Part shown: positions 1 to 9,142 of the stretch, in pieces
Layout of the letters: each line of letters opens with the position of its first letter
How positions within the stretch are numbered: position 1 is the first letter of the stretch
From: Pseudomonas campi
Lineage (GTDB): Bacteria > Pseudomonadota > Gammaproteobacteria > Pseudomonadales > Pseudomonadaceae
Direction: 5' to 3'
Assembly (NCBI RefSeq): GCF_013200955.2
Contig: NZ_CP053697.2
Coordinates: 1,488,001 to 1,552,000 of the forward strand
Length of the DNA stretch: 64,000 nucleotides
Translations under genes and position numbers: made by a program
Notes under the pieces: model-generated
Seen by the model: the letters and a program-made list of their open reading frames with translations, nothing else
What the model was told of the DNA's origin: nothing
The model's database searches: none

Positions 1-752
1 CCAGCGTGCTGCGCGAGCCGGTGCACCTCAAGCTCAACAGCGTCAGCGAGCTGAACGAGGGCACCCGCCAGCAGATCATCACCGCCGACCACAACTACCA
101 CAAGGAACGACTGGTCGAGTGGCTGCTGGCCAACGAGACCTACCAGAAGGCGATCATCTTCACCAACACCCGGGTCCAGGCCGACCGTCTGTGGGGCAAG
201 CTGGTGGCGGCCGAGCACAAGGTGTACGTGCTGCACGGCGAGAAAGACCAGAAGGACCGCAAACTGGCCATCGACCGCATCAAGCAGGGCGGGGCCAAGG
301 TGCTGGTCGCCACCGACGTGGCCGCCCGCGGCCTGGATGTCGACGGCATGGATCTGGTGATCAACTTCGACATGCCGCGCTCCGGCGATGACTACGTGCA
401 CCGTATCGGTCGTACCGGGCGTGCCGGTGGTGAAGGCCTGGCGATCTCGCTGATCACCCACAGCGACTGGAGCCTGATGTCGAGCATCGAACGCTACCTC
501 AAACAGCGTTTCGAACGACGCAATATCAAAGACCTGAAGGGCATCTACCAGGGGCCGAAGAACCTCAAGGCCTCCGGCAAGCCGGTCGGGCCGAAGAAGA
601 AAAAGGTCGACAAGAAGGACGCCAAGAAGCCGGGCGCCAAGGCCGCCGCACCCAAGCGCAAGCCGACTGCACGACCGAACAATGCACCGTCCGCGGTGGT
701 CAGCCAGGACGGCCTGGCACCGCTCAAGCGCAAGAAGCCGGCGGCGGAATAA
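1..752 (+). CDS. DEAD-box ATP-dependent RNA helicase, C-terminal part (5' end outside window)
   Basis: The reading frame is already open at the left edge, so only the helicase C-terminal (RecA-like 2) domain and the tail are present. Visible motifs are IFTNTR (Ia/IV region), VLVATDVAARGLD (motif V) and HRIGRTGRAG (motif VI), with NFDMPRSGDDYVHRIG resembling the SrmB/RhlE group. After the helicase core comes a lysine/alanine/proline-rich basic tail of about 60 residues, usual for RNA-binding extensions in this group. It probably acts in RNA unwinding during ribosome assembly or decay. The subgroup (SrmB-like) is inferred from motif wording only, and the Q and DEAD motifs lie outside the window. 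Confidence 0.93.
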   Translation, partial: SVLREPVHLKLNSVSELNEGTRQQIITADHNYHKERLVEWLLANETYQKAIIFTNTRVQADRLWGKLVAAEHKVYVLHGEKDQKDRKLAIDRIKQGGAKVLVATDVAARGLDVDGMDLVINFDMPRSGDDYVHRIGRTGRAGGEGLAISLITHSDWSLMSSIERYLKQRFERRNIKDLKGIYQGPKNLKASGKPVGPKKKKVDKKDAKKPGAKAAAPKRKPTARPNNAPSAVVSQDGLAPLKRKKPAAE

Positions 753-756
753 AACA

Positions 757-784
757 AAAGGGAGCCAGTTGGCTCCCTTTTTTA
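757..784 (+). terminator. Rho-independent terminator after the helicase gene
   Basis: A perfect 8-bp stem (GGGAGCCA / TGGCTCCC) with a two-base loop is followed by a run of six T residues, starting 5 bp after the helicase stop codon. It is flanked by A residues on the left, so it could work weakly in the other direction for sstT as well. Confidence 0.9.
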
Positions 785-840
785 TTGTCGCTATGCCGAG
801 TCGGCGTTGATCCAGGCCGCCGATTCGTAGGGCTGTTTTA

Positions 841-892
841 GCCACGAAAGCTGTTCCGCGCTGGCGGCTTTTCGCGGATAGATCCGCCACTG
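841..892. repeat. Dispersed repeat copy A (GCGGATnnATCCGC type)
   Basis: About 52 bp between the helicase terminator and the end of sstT resemble the stretch at 8161-8213. Both begin with GCCACG, contain CCGC, and end with a TTTT(A)TCGnGGATA core followed by CGCCAC. The core here forms the palindrome GCGGAT-AG-ATCCGC. It looks like a member of a short intergenic repeat family. Confidence 0.55.
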
Positions 893-903
893 GGGCTGAG
901 CTA

Positions 904-2124
904 TCAGCTCACCGGGCGCTCTTCCTTGGCCAGACAGGCCGCAGCGGTGAACAGCGCGTCGGTGGAGGAGTTCAGTGCGGTTTCCGCGCTGTCCTGCAGG
1001 ATGCCGATGATGAAACCGATGGCCACCACCTGCATGGCGGTCTCGCTGGGGATGCCGAACAGGCTGCAGGCCAGCGGAATCAGTAGCAGCGAACCACCGG
1101 CCACGCCCGAGGCGCCGCAGGCGCAGACGGCGGCCACCACGCACAGCAGAATGGCGGTCGGCATATCGACGACGACGCCGAGCGTGTGCGCGGCGGCCAG
1201 GGTCAGCACGCTGATGGTGATGGCGGCACCGGCCATGTTGATGGTCGCACCCAGCGGGATGGACACCGCATAGGTGTCTTCATGCAGACCCAGGCGTGCG
1301 GCCAACTGCAGGTTGACCGGCACGTTGGCCGCCGAGCTGCGGGTGAAGAAGGCGGTGATGCCGCTCTCGCGCAGGCAGGTGAATACCAGCGGATAGGGGT
1401 TGCGGCGGATCTGGCTGAAGACGATCAGCGGGTTGACCACCAGCGCCACGAACAGCATGCAGCCGACCAGCACCGCCAGCAGCTGGACATAGCCGAGCAG
1501 GGCCTTGATGCCGGCGTCGGCAAAGGTGGTGGCGACCAGGCCGAACACCCCGAGTGGGGCGAAGCGGATCACCACTTTGACAATCAGCGAAACGCCTTCG
1601 GCCAGGTCGCCGAATACGCTGCGGGTGGTTGCGCTGCCGTGGCGAATGGCGATACCCAGGCCGATGGCCCAGGCCAGGATGCCGATGAAATTGCCTTTGA
1701 GCAGGGCATTGACCGGGTTGTCCACGGTGCTCATGGCCAGGGTCTTGAGTACTTCGGCGATGCCGCCGGGTGGCGTGCTGCCAGTGGCGACATCGCTGAG
1801 CACCAGGGTCGTTGGCCACAGGCTGCTGGCGATCACCGCGACGATGGCGGCGGCCAGCGTGCCGATCAGGTACAGAATCAGGATCGGGCGGATATGGGTC
1901 GGTTGGCCGGGCTTGTGGTTGGCAATCGCCGAGGCCACCAGGATGAATACCAGGATCGGTGCCACGGCTTTCAGCGCGGAGATGAACAGACTGCCGAGGA
2001 AGCCGACTTCATCGGTGGCTTGCGGCCACAGCAGGGCCAGCAGGATACCGGCGATCAGGCCGATGATGATCTGGCTGACCAGGCTGGTGCGGGTCAGCAA
2101 TTGCAGGATAGGGCGATGGATCAT
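904..2124 (-). CDS. sstT: Serine/threonine:Na+ symporter SstT
   Basis: A 406-residue inner-membrane protein of the dicarboxylate/amino acid:cation symporter (DAACS) family, the usual length for SstT, which imports serine and threonine with sodium. It shows many hydrophobic segments, the re-entrant loop [17 protein letters not shown], and the conserved [14 protein letters not shown] and [18 protein letters not shown] segments that form the substrate and Na+ site. It stands alone between the helicase and the liv operon, in the liv direction, but a terminator at 2421-2446 separates it from livF. Upstream 2125-2420 presumably holds its promoter. Confidence 0.95.
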   Translation of the reverse strand: MIHRPILQLLTRTSLVSQIIIGLIAGILLALLWPQATDEVGFLGSLFISALKAVAPILVFILVASAIANHKPGQPTHIRPILILYLIGTLAAAIVAVIASSLWPTTLVLSDVATGSTPPGGIAEVLKTLAMSTVDNPVNALLKGNFIGILAWAIGLGIAIRHGSATTRSVFGDLAEGVSLIVKVVIRFAPLGVFGLVATTFADAGIKALLGYVQLLAVLVGCMLFVALVVNPLIVFSQIRRNPYPLVFTCLRESGITAFFTRSSAANVPVNLQLAARLGLHEDTYAVSIPLGATINMAGAAITISVLTLAAAHTLGVVVDMPTAILLCVVAAVCACGASGVAGGSLLLIPLACSLFGIPSETAMQVVAIGFIIGILQDSAETALNSSTDALFTAAACLAKEERPVS

Positions 2125-2420
2125 GGTCGATGTTCCTGAGGTTCGGCATGCCGCGTCGGTGGGCGCACTGCATGCGGGGCGACAGTCCAGTCGGGCAGGA
2201 GTGGTAACTCGTGCTGGCTGGGCAGTCGGATTCCGGGTGCCTGCCGGATTACGGCAGACGCAGAAAACAAGGCGGCGATTCTAAAGGCTCGAAGCCGCGG
2301 GTGATGGCCTTCCGTCAGTTGGTTGCTGTGGGTGTGCCATGCGCGTCAGGTTAAAACTAGTGTGCACGGTGCTCCCTAGTCAGACGGGCTTTCGTGCAGC
2401 AGGTAATGTCGATCTGGGCA
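2125..2420. other. Intergenic region between livF and sstT
   Basis: About 300 bp without a gene. It must carry the sstT promoter on the minus strand. I see no convincing ORF, strong palindrome or riboswitch-like fold in it. The liv operon terminator begins just after, at 2421. Confidence 0.6.
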
Positions 2421-2446
2421 AATGAAAACGGCCCGTGAGGGCCGTT
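2421..2446 (-). terminator. Rho-independent terminator of the liv operon
   Basis: A perfect 8-bp inverted repeat AACGGCCC / GGGCCGTT with a four-base loop lies about 20 bp beyond the livF stop. Read on the minus strand it is followed by TTTTCATTTG, a usable T-rich tail. Confidence 0.85.
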
Positions 2447-2465
2447 GCCATTGACCTTGCGAGCA

Positions 2466-3167
2466 TCAACCGCCGAGGTAGGCGTCGCGCACTTTCGGGT
2501 CCACCAGCAGGTCGGCGCCGCTGCCCTGCATGACGATGCGGCCGTTCTCCAGCACGTAGGCGCGGTCGGCCAGCTTGAGCGCCTGGTTGGCGTTCTGCTC
2601 GACCAGGAACACCGTGACCCCGTCCTTGCGCAGCTGTTCGATGATGTCGAAGATCTGCTGGATGATGATCGGTGCCAGGCCCAGCGACGGCTCGTCGAGC
2701 AGCAGCAGCTGGGGCTTGCTCATCAGCGCCCGGCCGATGGCGAGCATCTGCTGTTCGCCGCCGGACATGGTGCCGGCACGCTGGTCGAAGCGCTCCTTGA
2801 GCCGCGGGAACAGGTGCAGGACCTTGTCCAGTTGCTCTTGGTTGTCGGCCTTGCTGCCGAAGAAGCCGCCCATGGCCAGGTTTTCTTCCACGGTCAGGCG
2901 GGCGAACACGCGACGTCCTTCCGGCACCACGGCGATGCTCTTGCGCATGATGTCGCAGGAGTCCTGGCCGACCAGTTCCTCGCCCATGTAGCGAATGCTG
3001 CCGCTGGCCGCGCGCGGGTTGCCGCACAGGGTCATCAGCAGGGTCGACTTGCCGGCACCGTTGGCGCCGATCAGGGTGACGATCTCGCCTTGCTGCACTT
3101 CGATGCTGACATCGTGCAGGGCCTGGATCTTGCCGTAGAAGGTGGAGACGTTGTCAAAACGCAGCAT
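2466..3167 (-). CDS. livF: Branched-chain amino acid ABC transporter, ATPase LivF (BraG)
   Basis: A 233-residue ABC ATPase, last gene of the livKHMGF operon. Walker A is GANGAGKST, the signature is MSGGEQQ, and Walker B is LLLLDEPSLGL, followed by the LivF-type LVEQNA switch histidine/glutamine region. It powers high-affinity uptake of leucine, isoleucine and valine together with LivG, the LivHM permeases and the LivK receptor. Its start overlaps the livG stop by one base, so the two ATPases are translationally coupled. Confidence 0.96.
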   Translation of the reverse strand: MLRFDNVSTFYGKIQALHDVSIEVQQGEIVTLIGANGAGKSTLLMTLCGNPRAASGSIRYMGEELVGQDSCDIMRKSIAVVPEGRRVFARLTVEENLAMGGFFGSKADNQEQLDKVLHLFPRLKERFDQRAGTMSGGEQQMLAIGRALMSKPQLLLLDEPSLGLAPIIIQQIFDIIEQLRKDGVTVFLVEQNANQALKLADRAYVLENGRIVMQGSGADLLVDPKVRDAYLGG

Positions 3168-3934
3168 TAGGCTTCCCCCAGGTAGGCTTTGATCACGTCC
3201 GGATTGTTGCGGATCTGCTCCGGCGTGCCGTCCGCCAGGGGGGTGCCCTGGTTGATCACGTAGATGTGGTCGGAAATGCTCATGACCAGCTTCATGTCGT
3301 GCTCGATCAGCAGCACGGTGACGTCGTGGTCATGGCGCAGCATGCCGATCAGCGCCTTGAGGTCTTCGGTCTCGCGCGGGTTGAGACCGGCGGCCGGCTC
3401 GTCGAGCATGAGGATGCGCGGGCGGGTCATCATGCAACGTGCGATTTCCAGGCGGCGCTGCTGGCCGTAGGCCAGGGTGCCGGCCGGGCGGTTGGCGACG
3501 TCGGTCAGGTTGACCTGTTCCAGCCAGTGCGCGGCATATTCCATTGCCGTTTGTTCGCTGCGGCGGAAGCTCGGGGTCTTCAGCAGGCCCGCGAGGAAGT
3601 TGGTGTTGAGGTGGCGATGCTGGGCGACCAGCAGGTTCTCCACCGCCGTCATTTCCTTGAACAGGCGAACGTTCTGGAAGGTGCGCACCACGCCTTTGCG
3701 GGCGATCTTGTGGCCGGGCAGGTGCTGCACCGGCTCGTCGTCGAGCAGGATCACCCCGCCGGTGGGCTGGTAGAAGCCGGTCAGGCAGTTGAACACGGTG
3801 GTCTTGCCGGCGCCGTTGGGGCCGATCATCGACACCACCTGCTTGGGCTGCACGGTGAGGGCGACATTGTTGACGGCCAGCAGGCCGCCGAAGCGCATGG
3901 TCAGCCCGCTGACTTCAAGTATTGGCCGGCTCAT
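3167..3934 (-). CDS. livG: Branched-chain amino acid ABC transporter, ATPase LivG (BraF)
   Basis: A 255-residue ABC ATPase with Walker A GPNGAGKTT, signature LAYGQQRRLEIARC and Walker B ILMLDEPAAGLNP, including the long LivG-specific insertion after Walker A (FQNVRLFKEMTAVENLLVAQH). The start ATG at 3934 overlaps the stop of a 38-codon partial copy of its own 5' end (3931-4047), which sits where livG would normally follow livM directly. The ribosome binding site GTGGAGTTGAAAGC is a near copy of the one before the relict. Confidence 0.96.
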   Translation of the reverse strand: MSRPILEVSGLTMRFGGLLAVNNVALTVQPKQVVSMIGPNGAGKTTVFNCLTGFYQPTGGVILLDDEPVQHLPGHKIARKGVVRTFQNVRLFKEMTAVENLLVAQHRHLNTNFLAGLLKTPSFRRSEQTAMEYAAHWLEQVNLTDVANRPAGTLAYGQQRRLEIARCMMTRPRILMLDEPAAGLNPRETEDLKALIGMLRHDHDVTVLLIEHDMKLVMSISDHIYVINQGTPLADGTPEQIRNNPDVIKAYLGEA

Positions 3935-4047
3935 GCTTTCAACTCCACGTGTTGGGGCTGCACGCTGAGGGCCACACCGTTGACGGGCTGCAAGAGGCCG
4001 CCGAAGCGCATGGTCAGCCCGCTGACTTCAAGAATCGGGCGGCTCAT
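3931..4047 (-). pseudogene. Relict tandem duplication of the livG 5' end (38 codons)
   Basis: The ATG at 4047 overlaps the livM stop (ATGA) and opens a 38-codon frame beginning [19 protein letters not shown], identical over 19 residues to the LivG N-terminus. It then continues with diverged, LivG-like residues (QPVNGVALSVQPQHV) and ends at a TGA that overlaps the true livG ATG. Relative to livG it carries one in-frame 3-bp insertion and scattered, partly synonymous differences. The offset between the copies is 113 bp and includes the ribosome binding site. The peptide stops before Walker A, so it cannot be an ATPase. It may act only as a translated coupling leader. Confidence 0.85.
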
Positions 4048-5299
4048 GATTTCAACTCCAGGTGCGGGCGTTGCATGGGCAGCAGGCCCTGCGGACGCCA
4101 GATCATCATCAGTACCATCAGGGCACCGAACATCAGCATGCGGTACTCGTTGAACTCGCGAGCCAGTTCCGGCAGCAGGATCATCACCACGGCGGCGAGG
4201 ATGATGCCGAGCTGCGAGCCCATGCCACCCAGCACGACGATGGCGAGGATGATCGCCGACTCGATGAAGGTGAACGACTCCGGAGTGACCAGGCCCTGGC
4301 GCGCAGCGAAGAAGCTGCCGGCGAAACCGGCGAAGGTGGCACCGAGGGTGAAGGCCGAGAGCTTGATCACGGTGGGGTTCATACCCAGCGCGCGGCAGGC
4401 GATTTCGTCTTCACGCAGGGCTTCCCAGGCACGGCCGATCGGCATGCGCAGCAGGCGGTTGATCACGAACAGGGTGAGCAATACCAGCAGCAGGGCGATC
4501 AGGTAGAGGAAGATCACCTTGTTGATGCCGTTGTAGGCAATCCCGAAGTACTCGTGGAAGGTCTGCATGCCTTCGGCGGCGCGGCGTTCGAAGGACAGGC
4601 CGAACAGGCTCGGTTTCTCGATGTTGCTGATGCCGTTGGGGCCGCCAGTCAGTTCGGTCATGTTGCGCAGCAGGATGCGGATGATCTCGCCGAAACCGAG
4701 GGTGACGATGGCCAGGTAGTCGCCCCTCAGGCGTAACACCGGGAAGCCGAGGATGAAGCCGAAGAAGGCCGCCATCAGACCGGCAATCGGCAGGCAGATC
4801 CAGAAACCCAGGCCGTAGTAGTGCGACAGCAGCGCGTAGCTGTAGGCGCCGACGGCGTAGAAACCGACGTAACCGAGGTCGAGCAGGCCGGCCAGGCCGA
4901 CCACGATGTTCAGGCCGAGGCCGAGCATCACGTAGATCAGGATCAGCGTGGCGATATCCACCGCGCCACGGCTGCCGAAGAACGGCCAGGCCAGGCCGAC
5001 CACGATCAGGCCGAGAATGATCCAGCGCTGGGTCGAGGGCAGGGTCAGGAAGTTGCTGGCCTTGTCCGGCATCACCGGCAGCTTGGGCGCATTGGCCCAG
5101 GCGGCGCCGAGCTGATCGCGAAACAGCTGCCAGAAGAACATGGCAATGGCGCAGGCTGCGATGGTCCACAGCACGGCGGGGCTGGCGCCATGCACTTCCA
5201 GCTGGATGCCAACGGTGGTCAGCTTCAGGCCCAGTACCGGGTAGGCTACGGCCAGCACCAGCAGGGCGCTGAAGAAGGCGGTCTTGAGATTCTTGGTCA

Positions 5300-5303
<4 letters not shown>
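4044..5303 (-). CDS. livM: Branched-chain amino acid ABC transporter, permease LivM (BraE)
   Basis: A 419-residue inner-membrane permease of the BPD_transp_2 family. The N-terminal ~90 residues carry extra hydrophobic segments typical of long Pseudomonas LivM/BraE proteins. The core contains [25 protein letters not shown] and the cytoplasmic EAA-like loop [20 protein letters not shown] that contacts the ATPases. The start codon overlaps the livH stop (ATGA) and the stop overlaps the relict livG ATG, so the whole operon is tightly coupled. Confidence 0.95.
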
Positions 5304-6223
<920 letters not shown>

Positions 6224-6297
6224 TGCCTAACTCCTGGGTCGCTACGCAAGGCGGCGCTTGTGGCGCAGCGTAAGACCGGGATTCTTCGAATAAACAA

Positions 6298-6321
6298 AGC
6301 CCACTGCATTGGCAGTGGGCT
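6298..6321 (-). terminator. Intergenic hairpin after livK (partial terminator within the liv operon)
   Basis: A perfect 10-bp stem AGCCCACTGC / GCAGTGGGCT with a four-base loop lies 20 bp beyond the livK stop, followed on the minus strand by TTGTTTATTCG. Position and shape fit an attenuating terminator that favours the periplasmic receptor over the membrane and ATPase subunits. Confidence 0.75.
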
Positions 6322-6340
6322 CTGGGTTCAGGCGGGAAGC

Positions 6341-7462
6341 TTATTTAGCTTCGGTTTTGGTGCCGTCCTGGTGCCACTCGTAAACCACGAAGCTGAAGTC
6401 CTTCAGATCGCCTTTCTCGTCAAAGCCGAGGGTTCCGGTAGGGGTGTCGAAGCTGTTGGCGCGCAGCGCCGCAGCCACTTTGGCGGTGTCGGTATCGCCC
6501 GCCTTCTTGATGCCTTCGGCAATCACTTGCACGGCAGCGTAGGCCGGGAATACGAACGGGCCGCTCGGGTCCTGGTTCTTGGCCTTGAAGCCGTCTACCA
6601 GAGCCTGGTTCTTCGGATCCTGGTCGAAGGATTTCGGCAGGGTCACCAGCATCCCTTCGGAAGCCGGGCCAGCGATGGCCGAGATTTCCTTGTTACCCAC
6701 GCCTTCCGGACCCATGAACTTGACGTTCAGGCCTTTCTCTTTGGTCTGGCGCAGTAGCAGACCCAGTTCCGGGTGGTAGCCGCCGTAGTAGACGAAGTCG
6801 ACACCGGCCTGCTTGAGCTTGGCGATCAGGGCGGAGAAGTCCTTGTCGCCGGCGTTGATGCCTTCGAACAGGGCAACTTTGGTGCCTTTGCCTTCCAGGG
6901 TCTGCTTGACCGCGGTGGCGATGCCTTCACCGTACTGCTGCTTGTCGTGGATCACGGCAACGGTTTTCGGTTTGACGTGGTCTGCAATGAAGTTGCCGGC
7001 GGTCGGGCCTTGCAGGCTGTCCAGACCGATGGTGCGGAACACCAGTTGATAACCGCGAGCGGTGATTTCCGGGCTGGTGGACGCCGCGGTGACCATCAGA
7101 ATGCCTTCGTCTTCGTAAATGTCGGACGCCGGCTGAGTGGAGCTGGAGCAGAGGTGGCCAACCACGAATTTGACTTCGTCGTTGACGATCTTGTTGGCTA
7201 CGGCAACGGCTTGTTTCGGGTCGCAGGCATCGTCGTACTTGACGCCTTCGAGCATCGCGCCGTTCACCCCGCCGGCCTTGTTGATCTGCTCGATGGCCAT
7301 TTCGGCACCGATGAACTGCATCTCGCCGTACTGGGCAACAGCACCGGTAACCGGGCCTGCCAGAGCGATTTTGATGGTATCAGCGGCCATCGAATAGCTG
7401 GTCATGCCAGCCAGAGCCATGGCGGCGAACAGCTTGGATACTTGCTTGCTAGCCTTATTCAT
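6341..7462 (-). CDS. livK: Branched-chain amino acid-binding periplasmic protein LivK (BraC)
   Basis: The chosen ATG at 7462 (MNKASKQVSKLF) gives 373 residues with a clear signal peptide ending near SYSMA|ADTIKIAL and is preceded by GGAG at the right spacing. An in-frame upstream extension to 7513 would spoil the signal peptide. The mature part is a type I periplasmic binding fold (Peripla_BP_6) with IKIALAGPVTGAVAQYG and VVGHLCSSSTQPAS, typical Leu/Ile/Val receptor segments. It delivers branched-chain amino acids to LivHM. Confidence 0.95.
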   Translation of the reverse strand: MNKASKQVSKLFAAMALAGMTSYSMAADTIKIALAGPVTGAVAQYGEMQFIGAEMAIEQINKAGGVNGAMLEGVKYDDACDPKQAVAVANKIVNDEVKFVVGHLCSSSTQPASDIYEDEGILMVTAASTSPEITARGYQLVFRTIGLDSLQGPTAGNFIADHVKPKTVAVIHDKQQYGEGIATAVKQTLEGKGTKVALFEGINAGDKDFSALIAKLKQAGVDFVYYGGYHPELGLLLRQTKEKGLNVKFMGPEGVGNKEISAIAGPASEGMLVTLPKSFDQDPKNQALVDGFKAKNQDPSGPFVFPAYAAVQVIAEGIKKAGDTDTAKVAAALRANSFDTPTGTLGFDEKGDLKDFSFVVYEWHQDGTKTEAK

Positions 7463-7786
7463 AGTGCTCCACTCTTTATTGGTGTTTTTCGTTGTTGTAA
7501 TCCACGCGGCCAAAGCTGCGGGACCGGTTCAGTTTCCCCGGCCACACCCCCCGGCAACTGTACCGGGACAGTGTAGAACTCCGTTTCCTGCCTTGAAAAG
7601 CGGGCAGTCCGGAGCGAAGAGGGGGTGTGTCGCTTAATTGAAACAAACGTACATAATAACGGCGCAGCTTTTGCTGACTGGCCAGTCGTTGGCGAAGGGC
7701 TGGCCGCTCAACTGACTTGCCTGTCGGACGTCCGACGCTATCATGCGCGCCGCACCCTCAACCAGCTGCTTGTAAACAGGCCCGTC
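7463..7786. other. Divergent intergenic region between livK and the DUF2288 gene
   Basis: About 320 bp that must hold the liv promoter (minus strand) and a promoter for the DUF2288 gene (plus strand). An AT-richer patch near 7630-7665 is a plausible promoter zone. No ORF, riboswitch or clear operator is recognised. Confidence 0.5.
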
Positions 7787-8104
7787 ATGACAGAACAACC
7801 TAGCACCCTCTATGCCAAGCTGCTTGGCGAAACCGCGCCGATCACCTGGCAGGAGCTGCAACCTTTCTTTGCTCGTGGCGCCTTGCTCTGGGTCGATAGC
7901 GCACTGGATCTGGTGGAGGTCGCGCTGGCCGTTGCCGAAGACGATCAGGCCAAGGTGGCTGGCTGGTTGCAGGCCGGGCAGGTGGCCAAAGTCGAGGAAA
8001 CTCGTGCCGAAGACCTGCTGGCCCGTGACCCCAAGCTCTGGGCCGTGGTGGTGGCGCCCTGGGTGCTGATTCAGGAGCGTGCAGAAGCGCCCACAGTGCA
8101 CTGA
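7787..8104 (+). CDS. DUF2288 family protein
   Basis: The ATG at 7787 gives a 105-residue soluble protein starting MTEQPSTLYAKLLGETAPITW. The pattern WQELQPFFARGALLWVDSALDLVEVA and the C-terminal LWAVVVAPWVLIQE match what I know as DUF2288, a small family of unknown function. The frame is open further upstream to 7625, but that part has no family resemblance. From memory, a DUF2288 gene sits beside livK in other pseudomonads, so this is conserved backbone. No function can be stated. Confidence 0.8.
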   Translation: MTEQPSTLYAKLLGETAPITWQELQPFFARGALLWVDSALDLVEVALAVAEDDQAKVAGWLQAGQVAKVEETRAEDLLARDPKLWAVVVAPWVLIQERAEAPTVH

Positions 8105-8160
8105 AACCGGGTGGCCAGGGTTGGGCCAAGGCCCGCGCGCTTTTCGTGGCAGCGGTTTGA

Positions 8161-8213
8161 GCCACGCAAGAGGCTCCGCCACCGAGGTTTTATCGAGGAT
8201 AAATTCGCCACAG
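8161..8213. repeat. Dispersed repeat copy B
   Basis: It resembles 841-892 over about 52 bp (GCCACGcAAG, CCGCCA, then TTTTATCGAGGATAAATTCGCCACAGG). It lies between the DUF2288 gene and the reductase gene. See copy A. Confidence 0.55.
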
Positions 8214-8251
8214 GTCGGTGAAAGCCGTCCCTTCAAGTATTGGAGCCCTGC

Positions 8252-9142
8252 ATGCCTGTATCCCCGCCTGTTTTGGCCTTCGCCGGTATTGGCCTGATGG
8301 GACTGCCCATGAGCCGTCGCCTGCTGGCGGCGGGGTATCCGCTGCGGCTGTGGAACCGTTCGCCGGAAAAACTGCAGGACTTGTTGGCGCAGGGCGCGCA
8401 GGCGGCCGCGGCGCCGGCACAGCTGTGTGCCGAGGCGGAGATCGTCATGCTCTGCCTGGCCGATACTGCGGCGGTGCGCGAGGTGGTGTTCGGCCCTGGC
8501 GGCATCGTCGAGGGCGCACGTCCTGGCCAGCTGCTGGTCGACTTCTCCAGCCTTGAGCCCGCCGCCACGCGCGAAATGGCTGTCGAGCTGGAGCAGCGCA
8601 CGGGCATGCGCTGGGTCGATGCCCCGGTGTCGGGTGGCACGCTCGGCGCAGAAGCCGGCAGTCTGGCGATCATGGCGGGTGGGCGGGTCGAAGACATTGA
8701 GCGGCTGCGGCCGATCCTCGCGCACCTGGGCCAGCGCCTCACACGCATGGGCGAAGTTGGGGCCGGGCAGGTGACCAAGGTCTGCAACCAGATGATCGTT
8801 GCCTGCAATGCTCTGGTGATCGCCGAGGTGGTGGCCCTGGCCGAGCAGGCCGGAGTCGATGCTCGTCTGCTGGCTCCGGCACTGGCCGGCGGTTTTGCCG
8901 ATTCCAGGCCGCTGCAGATACTGGCGCCGCAGATGGCGGACAGCCAGTTCGAGCCGGTCAAGTGGCATGTGCGCACCCTGCTCAAGGATCTCGATACGGC
9001 CAGCAAACTGTCTCGCGAGCAGGGCAGCGCTACACCCATGAGTGGCCTGGCGGCGCAGTTGATGCGTTTGCATGGCAGTCAGGGGCATCTGGAGCATGAT
9101 CCCGCCACGCTGGTGCAGCTCTATCGCGAGACTGACGCATGA
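8252..9142 (+). CDS. NAD(P)-dependent beta-hydroxyacid dehydrogenase (tartronate semialdehyde reductase-like)
   Basis: A 296-residue member of the 3-hydroxyisobutyrate dehydrogenase/GlxR family. The nucleotide-binding motif FAGIGLMGLPMSRRLL is at the N-terminus, the substrate motif VDAPVSGGTLGAEAG is near residue 120, and the catalytic lysine sits in GAGQVTKVCNQM near residue 170. The ATG at 8252 is chosen because TGGAG lies 6-10 bases upstream; a TTG at 8240 is less likely. Its stop overlaps the start of a hydroxypyruvate isomerase gene (ATGA), which points to tartronate semialdehyde reduction in glyoxylate/glycerate metabolism. The exact substrate is an inference, since no glyoxylate carboligase gene is nearby. 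Confidence 0.85.
   Translation: MPVSPPVLAFAGIGLMGLPMSRRLLAAGYPLRLWNRSPEKLQDLLAQGAQAAAAPAQLCAEAEIVMLCLADTAAVREVVFGPGGIVEGARPGQLLVDFSSLEPAATREMAVELEQRTGMRWVDAPVSGGTLGAEAGSLAIMAGGRVEDIERLRPILAHLGQRLTRMGEVGAGQVTKVCNQMIVACNALVIAEVVALAEQAGVDARLLAPALAGGFADSRPLQILAPQMADSQFEPVKWHVRTLLKDLDTASKLSREQGSATPMSGLAAQLMRLHGSQGHLEHDPATLVQLYRETDA

Noticed and set aside
3931..4047. The livG mini-ORF as an independent functional ATPase subunit
   Set aside because: It ends before Walker A and contains only the first two beta strands of the fold.
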